Below are positions 27,650-36,332 of a DNA stretch of 64,000 nt, piece by piece. Source of the stretch: JACVRW01 sp963728155 (lineage in GTDB: Bacteria; Actinomycetota; Thermoleophilia; Solirubrobacterales; Thermoleophilaceae); assembly GCA_963728155.1 (NCBI GenBank), contig CAVSJF010000004.1, forward strand, positions 186,001 to 250,000, in the 5' to 3' direction. How positions within the stretch are numbered: the first letter of the stretch is position 1; every line of letters begins with the position of its first letter. The translations under genes and the position numbers were made by a program. The notes under the pieces were generated by a model. That model made no database searches. It was given only the letters and a program-made list of their open reading frames with translations, and was not told the origin of the DNA.

Positions 27650-28602
27650 CAGGCCGTCCCCGCGTCCAGCTTTCGGGCCGCGCGCAGGCGTCCGGACCGC
27701 GCGCGCGGGTTCTGTGCGAGCTCGCCGGCGGTGGCCGCCACGGCGCGCTGGGTCAGGGGCTCGGCCTCCGGCTCGTGGCCGCATACGCAGACGGGAAAAT
27801 CGGGGGGGCAGATGCAGCCGCGGGCGCGCTCGACCAGGAAGCGCTTCACGCGCCGGTCCTCCAGCGAGTGGAAGGAGATCGCGGCCAGGCGGCCGCCGGG
27901 CCGCAGCAGGTCCCAGGCCAGCGGCAGCGCACGGTCGAGCGAATCGAGCTCGCCGTTCACGGCGATGCGAATCGCCTGAAACACACGCTTGGCCGGGTGA
28001 CTGGCGCCGAACTTGCGCCGGACGGCGGCGGGCAGCGCGGCCTCGATGGCCTCCACCAGCTCGCCCGTGGTCGCGAACGGCGCCTTCTGGCGCCGGCGCA
28101 CGACCTCGCGGGCGATTCGCCGGGCGTTGGGCTCCTCGCCGAGGCGGCGGAAGACCTGTGCGAGCTGACGCTCGTCCCAGCCGTTTACAACCGTACGGGC
28201 GTCGATCTCCTGATCCGGATCCATGCGCATGTCCAGAGGCGCGTCGTAGGAGTAGGAGAACCCGCGCTCGCGTGCGTCGACCTGCATGGACGAGATCCCG
28301 AGGTCGAGGAAGACGATGTCGGCCTCGACCTCCTCCACGGCGAGCAGGGCGAGGCCGTCGGCGTAGTCCATGCGCAGGAACCGGGTCTCGCAGTCCACCT
28401 CGCCGGCGAGCTCGTCGAAGCGCTCCTCGGCCGCGGGATCGCGGTCGATGCATACGAGCGTTCCCGCCGCGCCGATCCGCTCGGCCACCAGCCGGGCGTG
28501 GCCCCCTGCGCCGAAGGTGCAGTCGACCACGGTGTCGCCCGGACCGGGCTCCGTGAGGTCGATGAGCTCTCCCGCCAGCACGGGTATGTGCTCTCGGCTC
28601 AT
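27649..28602 (-). CDS. rsmH: 16S rRNA (cytosine-1402-N4)-methyltransferase
   Basis: 317 residues from ATG at 28602, placed one base after the corrected mraZ stop. An earlier in-frame start at 28620 would overlap mraZ. It methylates C1402 in the ribosomal P site. Signatures are SREHIPVLAGELIDL, the SAM-binding VVDCTFGAGGHARL, FLDLGISSMQVD, GFSYSYDAPLDMRMD, HPAKRVFQAIRI and ISFHSLEDRRVKRF. A cysteine-rich segment (CICPPDFPVCVCG) is normal for this family. Second gene of the dcw cluster. Confidence 0.96.
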   Translation of the reverse strand: MSREHIPVLAGELIDLTEPGPGDTVVDCTFGAGGHARLVAERIGAAGTLVCIDRDPAAEERFDELAGEVDCETRFLRMDYADGLALLAVEEVEADIVFLDLGISSMQVDARERGFSYSYDAPLDMRMDPDQEIDARTVVNGWDERQLAQVFRRLGEEPNARRIAREVVRRRQKAPFATTGELVEAIEAALPAAVRRKFGASHPAKRVFQAIRIAVNGELDSLDRALPLAWDLLRPGGRLAAISFHSLEDRRVKRFLVERARGCICPPDFPVCVCGHEPEAEPLTQRAVAATAGELAQNPRARSGRLRAARKLDAGTA

Positions 28603-28603
28603 G

Positions 28604-29039
28604 TCAAGAAGGATTGCCAAGATTCTCTGTCACCTCCTCGATCTCGGCGTCCAGAGCGTCTTGCTCACGAACCCAGCGGCCCTTGTCCCAGACCTCGAGG
28701 TGGTCACCCACGCCCACCACGACGACCTCCTTCTCGATGCCCGCGTGCGTGAGCAACGGGAGAGGGCAGCGTGACCCGGCCGTTGGCGTCGAGCTCGACC
28801 TCGAAGGAGTTGCCCTGATAGAAGCGGCTGAGCTTGCGGTACTGCGAGCCCATCGGGTTGTAGCCGGCGAGGGCGCGCTCGATGATCGCCTCGTGCGTGT
28901 CGGGCGTCCAGATCGCCACGCAGGTCTCGGGGTCCTTGGCGAGCACGATGCCCGCCGCGAAGGGCGTGCGGAACCGAGCCGGGATGCTCAGCCGGTTCTT
29001 GGCGTCCAGCGAGTGCTCGAAGTGACCGCGAAATGCCAT
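28604..29039 (-). CDS. mraZ: Transcriptional regulator MraZ (one frameshift)
   Basis: DNA-binding regulator of the dcw operon with two AbrB-like halves. From ATG at 29039: FRGHFEHSLDAKNRLSIPAR (first half), then YQGNSFEVELDANGRVTLPS (second half). An extra C near 28758-28760 shifts the frame. The corrected product continues LLTHAGIEKEVVVVGVGDHL and EVWDKGRWV and ends NLGNPS at 28604. About 144 residues, the family norm. Its probable binding sites are the GTGGG repeats at 29123-29158, so it likely represses its own operon as in other bacteria. Confidence 0.94.
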
Positions 29040-29061
29040 GGCGTATGTCCTGAAGAGTTCA

Positions 29062-29102
29062 GACCGGAGTGGCGGAGTGGGAGGAGCCCCGCCACTCCGG
29101 TC
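29062..29102 (-). repeat. 14-bp perfect stem-loop in the mraZ leader
   Basis: GACCGGAGTGGCGG (29062-29075) is the exact reverse complement of 29089-29102, with a 13-base loop. It lies between the promoter and the mraZ start, so the dcw transcript would begin with this hairpin. There is no U tract after it, so it is not a simple terminator. It could stabilise the transcript or act in regulation. Confidence 0.7.
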
Positions 29103-29116
29103 GATCAGTGAAAACC

Positions 29117-29145
29117 ACGATACCCCACTTTCTCCCACTTGACAA
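29117..29145 (-). promoter_or_regulatory. Promoter of the dcw operon (mraZ)
   Basis: On the minus strand, TTGTCA (29145-29140), a 17-bp spacer and TATCGT (29122-29117) form a sigma-70-like promoter. The spacer contains two GTGGG boxes, so a bound MraZ would block RNA polymerase directly. Transcription would start near 29110 and leave a leader of about 70 bases. Confidence 0.65.
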
Positions 29146-29158
29146 CACACAACCCCAC
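29123..29158 (-). promoter_or_regulatory. MraZ box array
   Basis: Minus-strand GTGGG boxes occur at 29158-29154, 29138-29134 and 29128-29124, with a weaker GTG at 29148. All are in 10-bp register. Direct TGGG repeats with 10-bp spacing before mraZ are the known MraZ operator in several bacteria, and the same layout here overlaps the promoter. Confidence 0.75.
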
Positions 29159-29318
29159 GATTCCGTCCGATCCAGCCTGAATTGGTCCTTTTCGGGGATG
29201 CCTTTGCCTCAACGGAGCGGGTTTGCGCGTCGTGGGAGGTAGTGGGAAGGTGGGCTCAGCGGGGCACTGCGCCCGGGGCGGCTGCAATCCCCGTTGCAGG
29301 GAGACGCCGCACTCGAGC

Positions 29319-30211
29319 CTAGAGCGCGAGCACCGAGTCGCCGCCTGCGCCCGCCCCGCCGACCAGCGCGGCGAGCAGCGCGGCGGCCACCATCAGCAGG
29401 ACCGACGGCACCAGCAGGAGCGCCACGATCGAGCTGGATCTTGGGCCCGGCCCGCGCCGCCTCCTCGCGGGCGCTGCGGGCCAGGGCAACGCGGGCGTCG
29501 CGCGCCTGGGCGGCGAGGGTCTCGGCCAGCGGCGCCCCATGCCGGCGCGCCCGGTCGAGCGCGGCCACCAGGGCGCGCACCTCCGGTAGGGGGGCGCGCT
29601 CGGCCATGCCCTGCAGCGCCGCTGTCGAGGGGCACGCCGAGCGTGACCTCGCGTCCGGCGGTGCGCCACTCGGATGCAAGCGGACCGCGCGTGCGCGCGC
29701 CCACCTCCCGCAGCGCCGCGGGCAGCGAGCGCCCGGCATCCACGCTCAACCGCAGCAGGTCGAGCAGGCCGGGCAGCTCATGGCGGACGAGACGTGCGCG
29801 CTCCCGGGCCCGGCGCACCAGCCAGAGATCCGGTGCGAGGAAGCCGCCTGCGGGACCCAACGCCACGAGCATCACTCCGAGCCGGCCGGGCGCCGCGGTG
29901 AACAGGAGCGCGGCGGCCATGCCACCGGCCGCTGCCGCCGCTGTCTTGGCGGCCATCAACTCTCGCGCGCCCAGTCCGCCGGGCCGGCCGGCGGCGGCGA
30001 TCCTGGCCTCGAGGTCGCGCGGAGCGCCCGCCCCCGTCCGAAAGCGCCCACCCACCCGGATCAGCAGACGAAGCAGCCGCGGGCCGCCGCTCACGGCCGC
30101 GCCCCGTGCGCGCCGCAGCCGGGCGCGGCGGCCGGCGCCTTCGGCGGTCAGGCCCGCGCCCGTCACGGCAAGCGCGACGGAAGAGAAGGCGAGCAGCGCC
30201 GCCGGGCTCAC
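29319..30211 (-). CDS. tadC: TadC-like type II secretion system F-domain protein (two frameshifts)
   Basis: Inner-membrane platform protein of Tad/Flp-type secretion. The start is GTG at 30211, overlapping the tadB stop as GTGA. An N-terminal helix is followed by a basic region, hydrophobic segments and the GspF-domain core HELPGLLDLLRLSVDAGRSL (residues about 140-160). Frame shifts near 29625 and 29437 split the rest. The pieces read ALLEVRALVAALDRARRHG-like helices, then LLLVPSVLLMVAAALLAALV and the end GGDSVLAL at 29319. Joined length is about 296 residues. It is the last gene of tadA-B-C. Confidence 0.85.
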
Positions 30212-31065
30212 CAGCGAACCCGGCCCAGGCGCCGTATCGCCACCGCGGCCACCGCCTGCAGCACGACCGCGATGCCCACCAGCCACGCGGTGAGAAACGA
30301 GCCGAGCAACCCGGCCACCCATCCGGGGCTGGCCAGCTCCGCAAGCACAGCGCCGCCCACCGGAAGCAGCACCACGAGCAGGCCGGTGAAGCGAGCCTGC
30401 GCGGTGGCCGCGCGCAGCTCGCCCTCGAGCCGCGTTCCCTCCTCCATGGCCCGCGCGCTCTCGCGCAGCAGCCGGGCGAGGTCGCCGCCGGCACTGCGCT
30501 GGAGCAGGCAGGCCGCCACCACGGTGTCGAGCCGCGGCGAGCGCACCCGGGCGCGCATCGCCTCGAGCGCGTCGTCGGTGGGCGCGCCGGCGTCGAGCTC
30601 GGCCACCGTCCGGCCCAGCTCGTGCCCCACCGCGCCCGAAACCGAGCGCCTCGCCTCCCCCAGCCCGCCGCGCAGCGAATGCCCGCCGGCGAGCGCGTCG
30701 GCCAGCGCGAGTGCCAGCCCGGGCATATCGGCGTCGACCGTCCGGCGGTAGCGCTCCCGCCGTGCCCTCAGAACTCGCGCGACGGCCCACGGGCCCCCCG
30801 CCGCCAACGCCATCCCGGCGAGCGGCCCGGCCAACAGCAGGCCGGTGGCGAAGGCAGCGCCCGACCCGGCCAGCAGCAGCCGGCGGCGTTCGACGGCGCC
30901 GGGATCGCGACCCTCGCGCCCCAGCGCCACCACGGAGTCGACGAGCCCGGCGAGGCCGCGTGCCGCTCCGGACGCGTGCGCCCGCGCCCCCGCACCGACC
31001 AGATCGCTCAGCGCCACCGTGCCGCCGGCCGCGGCCACCAGGGCGAGCACCACCGCCCCGGTCAT
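30208..31065 (-). CDS. tadB: TadB-like type II secretion system F-domain protein
   Basis: 285 residues from ATG at 31065, overlapping tadA by ATGA. Hydrophobic helices near the N-terminus, at about 62-92 and at the C-terminus flank the cytoplasmic GspF domain. That domain shows DADMPGLALALADALAGGHS and DTVVAACLLQRSAGGDLARL. It pairs with TadC to form the membrane platform driven by TadA. No pilin gene is adjacent. Confidence 0.88.
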   Translation of the reverse strand: MTGAVVLALVAAAGGTVALSDLVGAGARAHASGAARGLAGLVDSVVALGREGRDPGAVERRRLLLAGSGAAFATGLLLAGPLAGMALAAGGPWAVARVLRARRERYRRTVDADMPGLALALADALAGGHSLRGGLGEARRSVSGAVGHELGRTVAELDAGAPTDDALEAMRARVRSPRLDTVVAACLLQRSAGGDLARLLRESARAMEEGTRLEGELRAATAQARFTGLLVVLLPVGGAVLAELASPGWVAGLLGSFLTAWLVGIAVVLQAVAAVAIRRLGRVRW

Positions 31066-32255
31066 CCGGGCCCCTCACGCCGCAGGGCGGCCACCCGGCC
31101 GGCGAGCCGCCCATCCGCCGGTGCGCGCAGCGGGCCGCCCGCGCGGTAGAGCTCACGCACGCCCGCCGCTCCGGCCACGCGCACGACCTCGGCCACCCGC
31201 TCGACGGATCGGCCGCCGTCGGGCCGGCGAGCCTGGTGCACCACGAGATCGAGCGCGCTGGCCGCCTGCTCGCGCACCGCCGCGTGGGGCAATCCCACGC
31301 CGGCCATGAGCGCGAGCGTCTCGACCCGGCGCAGGGCGTCCTCGGGTGAGTTGGCGTGGACGGTGGTGAGCGAGCCGTCGTGCCCCGTGTTCAGAGCCTG
31401 CAACATGTCGAGCGCCTCGGCGCCGCGGACCTCCCCCACCACGATCCGGTCGGGGCGCATGCGCAGCGCGTTGCGCACCAGCTGGCGGATCGTGACCTCG
31501 CCACGTCCCTCGAGGTTGGCGGGGCGCGCCTCGAGCCGAACCACGTGGCGCTGGCGCAGCCGCAACTCGGCCGCGTCCTCGATCGTCACGATGCGCTCCT
31601 CGCCGGGAATCGCGCCCGAGAGGGCGTTGAGGGTGGTCGTCTTGCCCGACCCCGTGCCGCCGCTGACCAGCACGGACGCCCGGGCGGCCACGGCCACCGC
31701 CAGGAACTCGGCCACCTCGGCGGGCAGCGTGCCCCCCTCGACCAGATCGCGCAGCGAGAAGCCCTCGCGCCGGAAACGGCGGATCGTCAGGCACGGGCCG
31801 GAGAGCGACAGCGGCGGGATGACCACGTTGACCCTCGAGCCGTCGGCCAGACGGGCGTCGCACAGGGGCGACGCCTCGTCGACCCGGCGCCCCAGCGGCG
31901 CCAGCACCCGCTCGATCGCGTGCAGCAGCTCGGCGTCGCTCGCGAACTCCGCCGTCGCGCGCTCGATGCGCCCGCGCCGCTCGACGTACACCGAGCCCGG
32001 GCCGTTGACCATCACCTCGTCCACGGAGGGATCGGCGAGCAGCGGCTCCAGGGGCCCGAGCCCGGTGGCCAGCAGCACCACGCGGGCCGCCAGCTCGGCG
32101 CGGTCGGCCTCCGGGAGCGGCGCGGCCTCGGCCTCGACCAGCGAGCGCACCTCGGCTTCCAGCGAGCCGCCGGCCTCGCCGTCGCGTGCGCGCTCCACCA
32201 GGCGCTCGCGCAGAGCCACCGCCAGCTCGTCCAGCGCCTCCGGGGGATGGGCCAT
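31062..32255 (-). CDS. tadA: TadA/CpaF-like secretion ATPase
   Basis: 397 residues with an ATG start. Type II/IV secretion ATPase that powers assembly or retraction of Flp-type pili. The N-terminal domain holds DPSVDEVMVNGPGSVYVER (76-94). The ATPase core shows Walker A GGTGSGKTT (199-207), the Asp box IVTIEDAAELRL, the Walker B region MRPDRIVVGEVRG and the His box GHDGSLTTVHANS. It leads the tadA-tadB-tadC set and is divergent from the GFA gene (38-bp gap). Confidence 0.94.
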   Translation of the reverse strand: MAHPPEALDELAVALRERLVERARDGEAGGSLEAEVRSLVEAEAAPLPEADRAELAARVVLLATGLGPLEPLLADPSVDEVMVNGPGSVYVERRGRIERATAEFASDAELLHAIERVLAPLGRRVDEASPLCDARLADGSRVNVVIPPLSLSGPCLTIRRFRREGFSLRDLVEGGTLPAEVAEFLAVAVAARASVLVSGGTGSGKTTTLNALSGAIPGEERIVTIEDAAELRLRQRHVVRLEARPANLEGRGEVTIRQLVRNALRMRPDRIVVGEVRGAEALDMLQALNTGHDGSLTTVHANSPEDALRRVETLALMAGVGLPHAAVREQAASALDLVVHQARRPDGGRSVERVAEVVRVAGAAGVRELYRAGGPLRAPADGRLAGRVAALRREGPG

Positions 32256-32293
32256 GAGAGGAGAAGGCGCCGGGGCGATAGCCTCGCCCCCTG

Positions 32294-32717
32294 ATGGAGA
32301 ACGGTCCCGATCTACCGCTCACCGGCGGCTGCATGTGCGGCGCCGTGCGCTACGAGGTCGACGCCCCGCTCGAGGTGGCCGGCTACTGCCACTGCACGCG
32401 CTGCCAGCGCCGGACCGGTGGCTCGGTCTCGGTCAGCGCGCGTGTTACGCCGGGCTCCTTTCGCGTCGCTCGTGGCGATGATCTCGTTGAGGTCTATCGG
32501 CCCGACGACGGCTTCACGAAGGCCTTCTGCTCTCGCTGCGGGTCGGCGCTCTACAGCCAGAACCAGGAAGACCCCGACACTCAGCGTGAGCATGGGGACC
32601 TTCGACACCGACCCCGGCCTGCGGCCCAGCTATCGCCAATTCGTGGCCTACGCTGCCGGCTGGGAGCCGGTTCCCGACGACGGGCTCGAGCGCTTCCCCG
32701 AGCGCCGAACGAAGTGA
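32294..32717 (+). CDS. GFA (CENP-V/formaldehyde-activating-like) family zinc protein (one frameshift)
   Basis: From ATG at 32294 the frame shows the GFA zinc motifs GGCMCGAVRYE, CHCTRCQRRTGG and FCSRCGSALYS. Near 32578 an extra base shifts the frame, and the product continues SVSMGTFDTDPGLRPSYRQF and GWEPVPDDGLERFPE to the stop at 32717. About 140 residues. Family members bind zinc through these cysteines; some react with glutathione-formaldehyde adducts, but most have no proven function. The stop overlaps the next start as TGATG, so translation is probably coupled. Confidence 0.88.
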
Positions 32718-33066
32718 TGGACCTCACCCTGCTGAACCTGAGCGAGCCCACCGAGGTACGCAGCTTCGAGCGGGGGCGCTTCGAGCTCTACGAGGTCGGC
32801 CCGCTCACGCTGGGCCGAGCGACCTACGAGCCGGGTTGGGTGTGGTCCGAGCACGTCGGAGCCGCGAGCGGCGTGACGCTGTGCGAGGTCGAGCACGTCG
32901 GCCTCGTGCTCGGCGGCAAGCCGGGGTGAGGATGGCCGACGGCAGCGAGCGAGTGATGAGGGAGGGCGACTTCTTCTACGTGCCGCCGGGCCACGACAGC
33001 TGGGTGGTGGGCGACGAGCCCTACGTCTCGCTGCACATCATGGGCAGCGAGGGCTACGCCACGTGA
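32717..33066 (+). CDS. Cupin-domain protein (one frameshift)
   Basis: From ATG at 32717 to 33066. The first part reads LGRATYEPGWVWSEHVG and CEVEHVGLVLGGK, and after a missing base near 32925 it continues with GVRMADGSERVMREGDFFYV and PPGHDSWVVGDEPYVSLH. This is a single small beta-barrel cupin of about 116 residues, with likely metal ligands in WSEHVG, CEVEH and GHDSW. The catalytic role is unknown. It lies inside a tight run of GFA, cupin, glutathione transferase and ku genes. Confidence 0.8.
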
Positions 33067-33711
33067 CCCTGCGACTGCACGACTATGCGTCCTCGGGCAA
33101 CTGCTACAAGGTCCGCCTCCTGCTGGCTCAGCTCGAGCGTGAGTACGAGCGCGTGCCGGTGGACATCTTCGCCGGGGACACGCTCACCGACGACTACGGC
33201 CGGCTCAATCCGCTGCGCGAGACCCCCGTGCTCGAGGAGGAGGGCGCCGAGCCGCTGCCGGAGTCGAACGCGATCCTGGTCCACCTCGCGGACGGATCGG
33301 AATACCTTCCGGCGATGCCGCCGAGCGGGCGCAGACGCTGCGCTGGCTTTTCTGGGAGCAGTCGGAGCTGATCCCCGCCATCGCGGGCCTGCGCTTTCGG
33401 CTCATCACAGGGCGGCTGGCGCCGGACTCGCCGAGCGCCGAGCGACGCCGCGCCGCCGCCCACGCCATCCTGGGGCTCCTGGGAACCACCTGAGCGAACG
33501 GGAGTTCATGGTCGGCGAGCGCTACTCGGTGGCCGACATCTCCCTCTACGCCTACGTGAGCGTGGCCCACGAGGCGGGGTTGGACCTCAGGGAGCACCCA
33601 GCCATCGTCGCGTGGCTCGAACGAGTACAAAGCACACCCCGGTTTATGAACGACTTCGAGCCCTACCCCCCCAACTCGCACCTCGGCCAGAGCCGGTCGA
33701 TCTACGACTGA
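33063..33711 (+). CDS. Glutathione S-transferase-like protein (two frameshifts)
   Basis: From GTG at 33063 (4-bp overlap with the cupin gene). The N-terminal thioredoxin-like domain has SSGNCYKVRLLLAQL and RETPVLEEEGAEPLPESNAI. After shifts near 33315 and 33480 the helical domain continues with WLFWEQSELIPAIAGLRF, then FMVGERYSVADISLYAYVSV and the end SHLGQSRSIYD. Joined length is about 216 residues. Actinomycetota mostly use mycothiol rather than glutathione, so the thiol substrate is uncertain. The stop overlaps the ku start (TGATG). Confidence 0.85.
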
Positions 33712-34477
33712 TGCCGCGATCGATCTGGAACGGCACCATCAGCGTCGGCCTGGCGCACGTGCCCATCAAGCTCTACTCGGCCACCGAGTCGAAGACCGTC
33801 TCCTTCCACGAGGTCCACCTGAAGGACGGAGCGCGCTTGGAGCACAAGCGCATCTGCTCCAAGGAGGACAAGGAGGTGCCGTACAAGGAGGTCGTGAAGG
33901 GCTTCGAGGTGGCGCCCGACGAGTTCGTGGTACTCGAGAAGGACGAGGTGGCCGCCGCGGCCGGCACACGCGGCAAGGTGATCGAGATCGAGGAGTTCGT
34001 GCCCGACGAGGAGATCGATCCGGTCTTCTACGAGAAGACTTACTACGTCGGCTGCCGCGACGATGGCGAGGCCTACCGCGTGTTCCACGAGGCGCTCAAG
34101 CAGACGGCGCAGGTGGGCATCGGGCGCTTCACCTTCCACAACCGCGAGTACCTGGCCGCCGTGCGGGCGCTCGACGACGTGCTCGCCCTGCACACCATGC
34201 GCTTCCACGACGAGATCGTCGCGCGGCAAGCAGCTCGACGTGCGACTCCCCGGGCAAGGGCGCCTCGAAGGCCGAGGTGGAGATGGCGAGCCAGCTGGTC
34301 GATTCGCTGCACCGCGAGTTCGACCCCACCGAGTACGAGGACAGCTACCGCGAGGCCGTGCTCGAGCTGATCGACCGCAAGGCCAAGGGCGAGGAGATCG
34401 AGGCCGAGCCCGACGAGCCTGAGGAGGAAACCGACGATCTGATGGCGGCGCTGCAGGCCAGCCTCAAGGGGTCCTGA
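33711..34477 (+). CDS. ku: Non-homologous end-joining protein Ku, first copy (one frameshift)
   Basis: From ATG at 33711. Ku signatures are SIWNGTISVGLAHVPIKLYS, HEVHLKDGARLEHKRICSKE and GIGRFTFHNREYLAAVRALD. A missing base between about 34220 and 34250 shifts the frame, and the product then continues MASQLVDSLHREFDPTEYED and ends DLMAALQASLKGS. About 255 residues. Ku binds DNA ends as a ring and recruits LigD in bacterial NHEJ. It is immediately followed by a second ku gene. No ligD is present in the window. Confidence 0.93.
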
Positions 34478-35400
34478 TGGCGCGCACGCTCTGGAGCGGC
34501 TCGCTTTCCTTCGGCCTGGTCAACGTGCCGGTTCGCCTGACCAGCGCCGCGCGGGACCTCGACCTTCACTTCCGCCAGCTCCACGAGAAGGACGGCGCCG
34601 CCATCGAGCAGCGTCGCTACTGCTCGGAGGAGGAGACGGAGGTGGAATGGGAGGAGGTCGGCCGCGGCTACGAGCTCGACGACGGCGAGCAGATCGTGTT
34701 GACCGACGAGGAGCTCGCGTCGGTCGAGCCGCGCAAGACGCGAACGATCTCGGTCGAGGCGTTCGTCGACCTGGAGGACGTCGACCCGATCTACTTCGAC
34801 CACCCCTGGTTCCTCACCCCCAAGGGCGAGAGCGAGGGAACGCTGAGGGCCTACCAACTGCTGGTGGACGTTATGGAGTCCACCGATCGCGCGGCCCTCG
34901 GGCGTTTCGTGATGCGCACCAAGGAGTACCTCGTGCTGGTGCGCCCGCGCGACGGGCTGCTCGCGCTGACCACCCTGCGCTTCCACGACGAGGTGCGCTC
35001 CACCGACGAGATCGCCCCCGGCGGCCGCAAGCCCGCTAAGGGCAAGATCGAGGGCGCCATCGCGGTGATCGAGTCGCTGTCCACCGAGTGGGAGCCCGAG
35101 CGCTACACCGATCTCTACCGCGAGCGCCTCCAGGGCGTGATCGAGGACAAGAAGAAGGGCAAGCGCATCAAGGCGCCCGAGCTGGAGGAGGAGCCCAAGC
35201 CGGCACCCGACCTGATGGCGGCCCTGCAGGACACGCTCGACCGGATGGGTTCGGGGAAGCGGCCCTCACGCGCCGCGGGCAACGGCGGCGGCCTCGAGAA
35301 GCTGAGCCGGGAGGAGCTCTACGAGCGCGCCCAGAAGGAGAAGGTGCCCGGCCGGTCCAAGATGTCCAAGGACGAGCTGATCGAGGCGCTGGACGGCTGA
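34477..35400 (+). CDS. ku: Non-homologous end-joining protein Ku, second copy, with SAP/Rho-N-like tail
   Basis: 307 residues from ATG at 34477, directly after the first copy. The Ku core is clear: RTLWSGSLSFGLVNVPVRLT, FRQLHEKDGAAIEQRRYCSE and GRFVMRTKEYLVLVRPRDGL. Beyond residue about 245 come a basic linker and a short helix-turn-helix-like motif (LSREELYERAQKEKVPGRSK, then MSKDELIEALDG). It resembles SAP or Rho-N DNA/RNA-binding motifs and recalls the SAP domain on eukaryotic Ku70. Two different Ku copies suggest a heterodimer or specialised roles. Confidence 0.95.
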   Translation: MARTLWSGSLSFGLVNVPVRLTSAARDLDLHFRQLHEKDGAAIEQRRYCSEEETEVEWEEVGRGYELDDGEQIVLTDEELASVEPRKTRTISVEAFVDLEDVDPIYFDHPWFLTPKGESEGTLRAYQLLVDVMESTDRAALGRFVMRTKEYLVLVRPRDGLLALTTLRFHDEVRSTDEIAPGGRKPAKGKIEGAIAVIESLSTEWEPERYTDLYRERLQGVIEDKKKGKRIKAPELEEEPKPAPDLMAALQDTLDRMGSGKRPSRAAGNGGGLEKLSREELYERAQKEKVPGRSKMSKDELIEALDG

Positions 35401-35409
35401 CGGCGCGCC

Positions 35410-36306
35410 TCAGGCGGGAAAGCTGTCCGGCTGGTCGAGCGCCCGGCGGTACAGGTCCTCGTCGATGTTGCGCCCGCACACCATCACCACCACCGGCCCG
35501 TCGGCCGGCGGCAGCGCCTCCAACCCGGCCAGCGAGGCGCCGGCCGAGCCCTCCACGCGGATGCCCGCCTCGGCAAAGGCGCCCACCGCGCGGGCCATCG
35601 CGCGCTCGGACACCTCCACGAACGGAGTGGCGAGGTCCACCAGTTCCTGGACCGCGAGCGGCACCGCAACCCGCACCGCCAGGCCGTCGGCGAACGTCGA
35701 GGAGCGATCGCACTCGACCGGCCGGCCGGCGGCGACGCTCAGGGCCATGACCGGAGCCTCCTTGGCGACCACGCCGGCCGCTCCACCCCCGAGCCCCCGG
35801 GCCACCCCGATCAGGAGGGCGCCGTTGCCCACCGGCACGGGCGTGCACGCGGGTCGCTGGCCGAGCTGCTCGACGATCTCCCGCCCGATCGCCGCGTACC
35901 CGTCGTACTGCGCCGGCTCGGCGCCGTCCTCGAAGAAGGGCACCCGGTGCTCGTCCGCGTAGGTGCGCGCGTGGTCCTTGGCCTCGTCCACGTCGGCCCC
36001 CTCCTGGCGCACCTCGGCGCCGAGATCCTCGAGAAGGGCCAGCTTGGTGGCGCTCGCCTCCAGGGGAAGGAACACGACCGCGCGCAGGCCCGTCCGCGCG
36101 GCCGCCCACGCGGTGGCGGCGCCGTGGTTGCCGGTCGAGGCCGTGACCACCGCGCCGGCCCCCCGGTCGCGAAAGGACTCGAGCGCCGGCAGCGCGCCGC
36201 GCCACTTGAACGCGCCCAGCTCGTGCATGTCCTCCCGCTTGAGCAGCAGGTTCCGGCCGGCGGCGAGCGACGCGGGCGCTTCCTCCAGCGGTGTGGGCAG
36301 GCTCAT
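35410..36306 (-). CDS. PLP-dependent threonine dehydratase-like lyase
   Basis: 298 residues from ATG at 36306 (a GTG sits one codon earlier). Fold type II PLP enzyme. The PLP lysine is K34 in LGAFKWRGAL, followed by TASTGNHGAATAWAA (phosphate and substrate loop) and the glycine-rich VPVGNGALLIGVARGLGG. It resembles serine/threonine dehydratases and related racemases but lacks a regulatory ACT domain. The exact amino-acid substrate cannot be assigned. It converges on ku and is divergent from the oligoendopeptidase gene. Confidence 0.88.
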   Translation of the reverse strand: MSLPTPLEEAPASLAAGRNLLLKREDMHELGAFKWRGALPALESFRDRGAGAVVTASTGNHGAATAWAAARTGLRAVVFLPLEASATKLALLEDLGAEVRQEGADVDEAKDHARTYADEHRVPFFEDGAEPAQYDGYAAIGREIVEQLGQRPACTPVPVGNGALLIGVARGLGGGAAGVVAKEAPVMALSVAAGRPVECDRSSTFADGLAVRVAVPLAVQELVDLATPFVEVSERAMARAVGAFAEAGIRVEGSAGASLAGLEALPPADGPVVVMVCGRNIDEDLYRRALDQPDSFPA

Positions 36307-36332
36307 CACCGCCGGAGACTAATCTCGGCGTG

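Noticed and set aside
25289..28453. A 1054-residue FtsI with a huge N-terminal extension
   Set aside because: The extension is arginine-rich shadow sequence of rsmH and part of ftsL. FtsI has a proper ATG at 26926 overlapping the ftsL stop.
32836..33066. A separate small protein downstream of the short cupin frame
   Set aside because: Its C-terminal half completes the cupin barrel (GDFFYVPPGHDSW) once a missing base near 32925 is restored.
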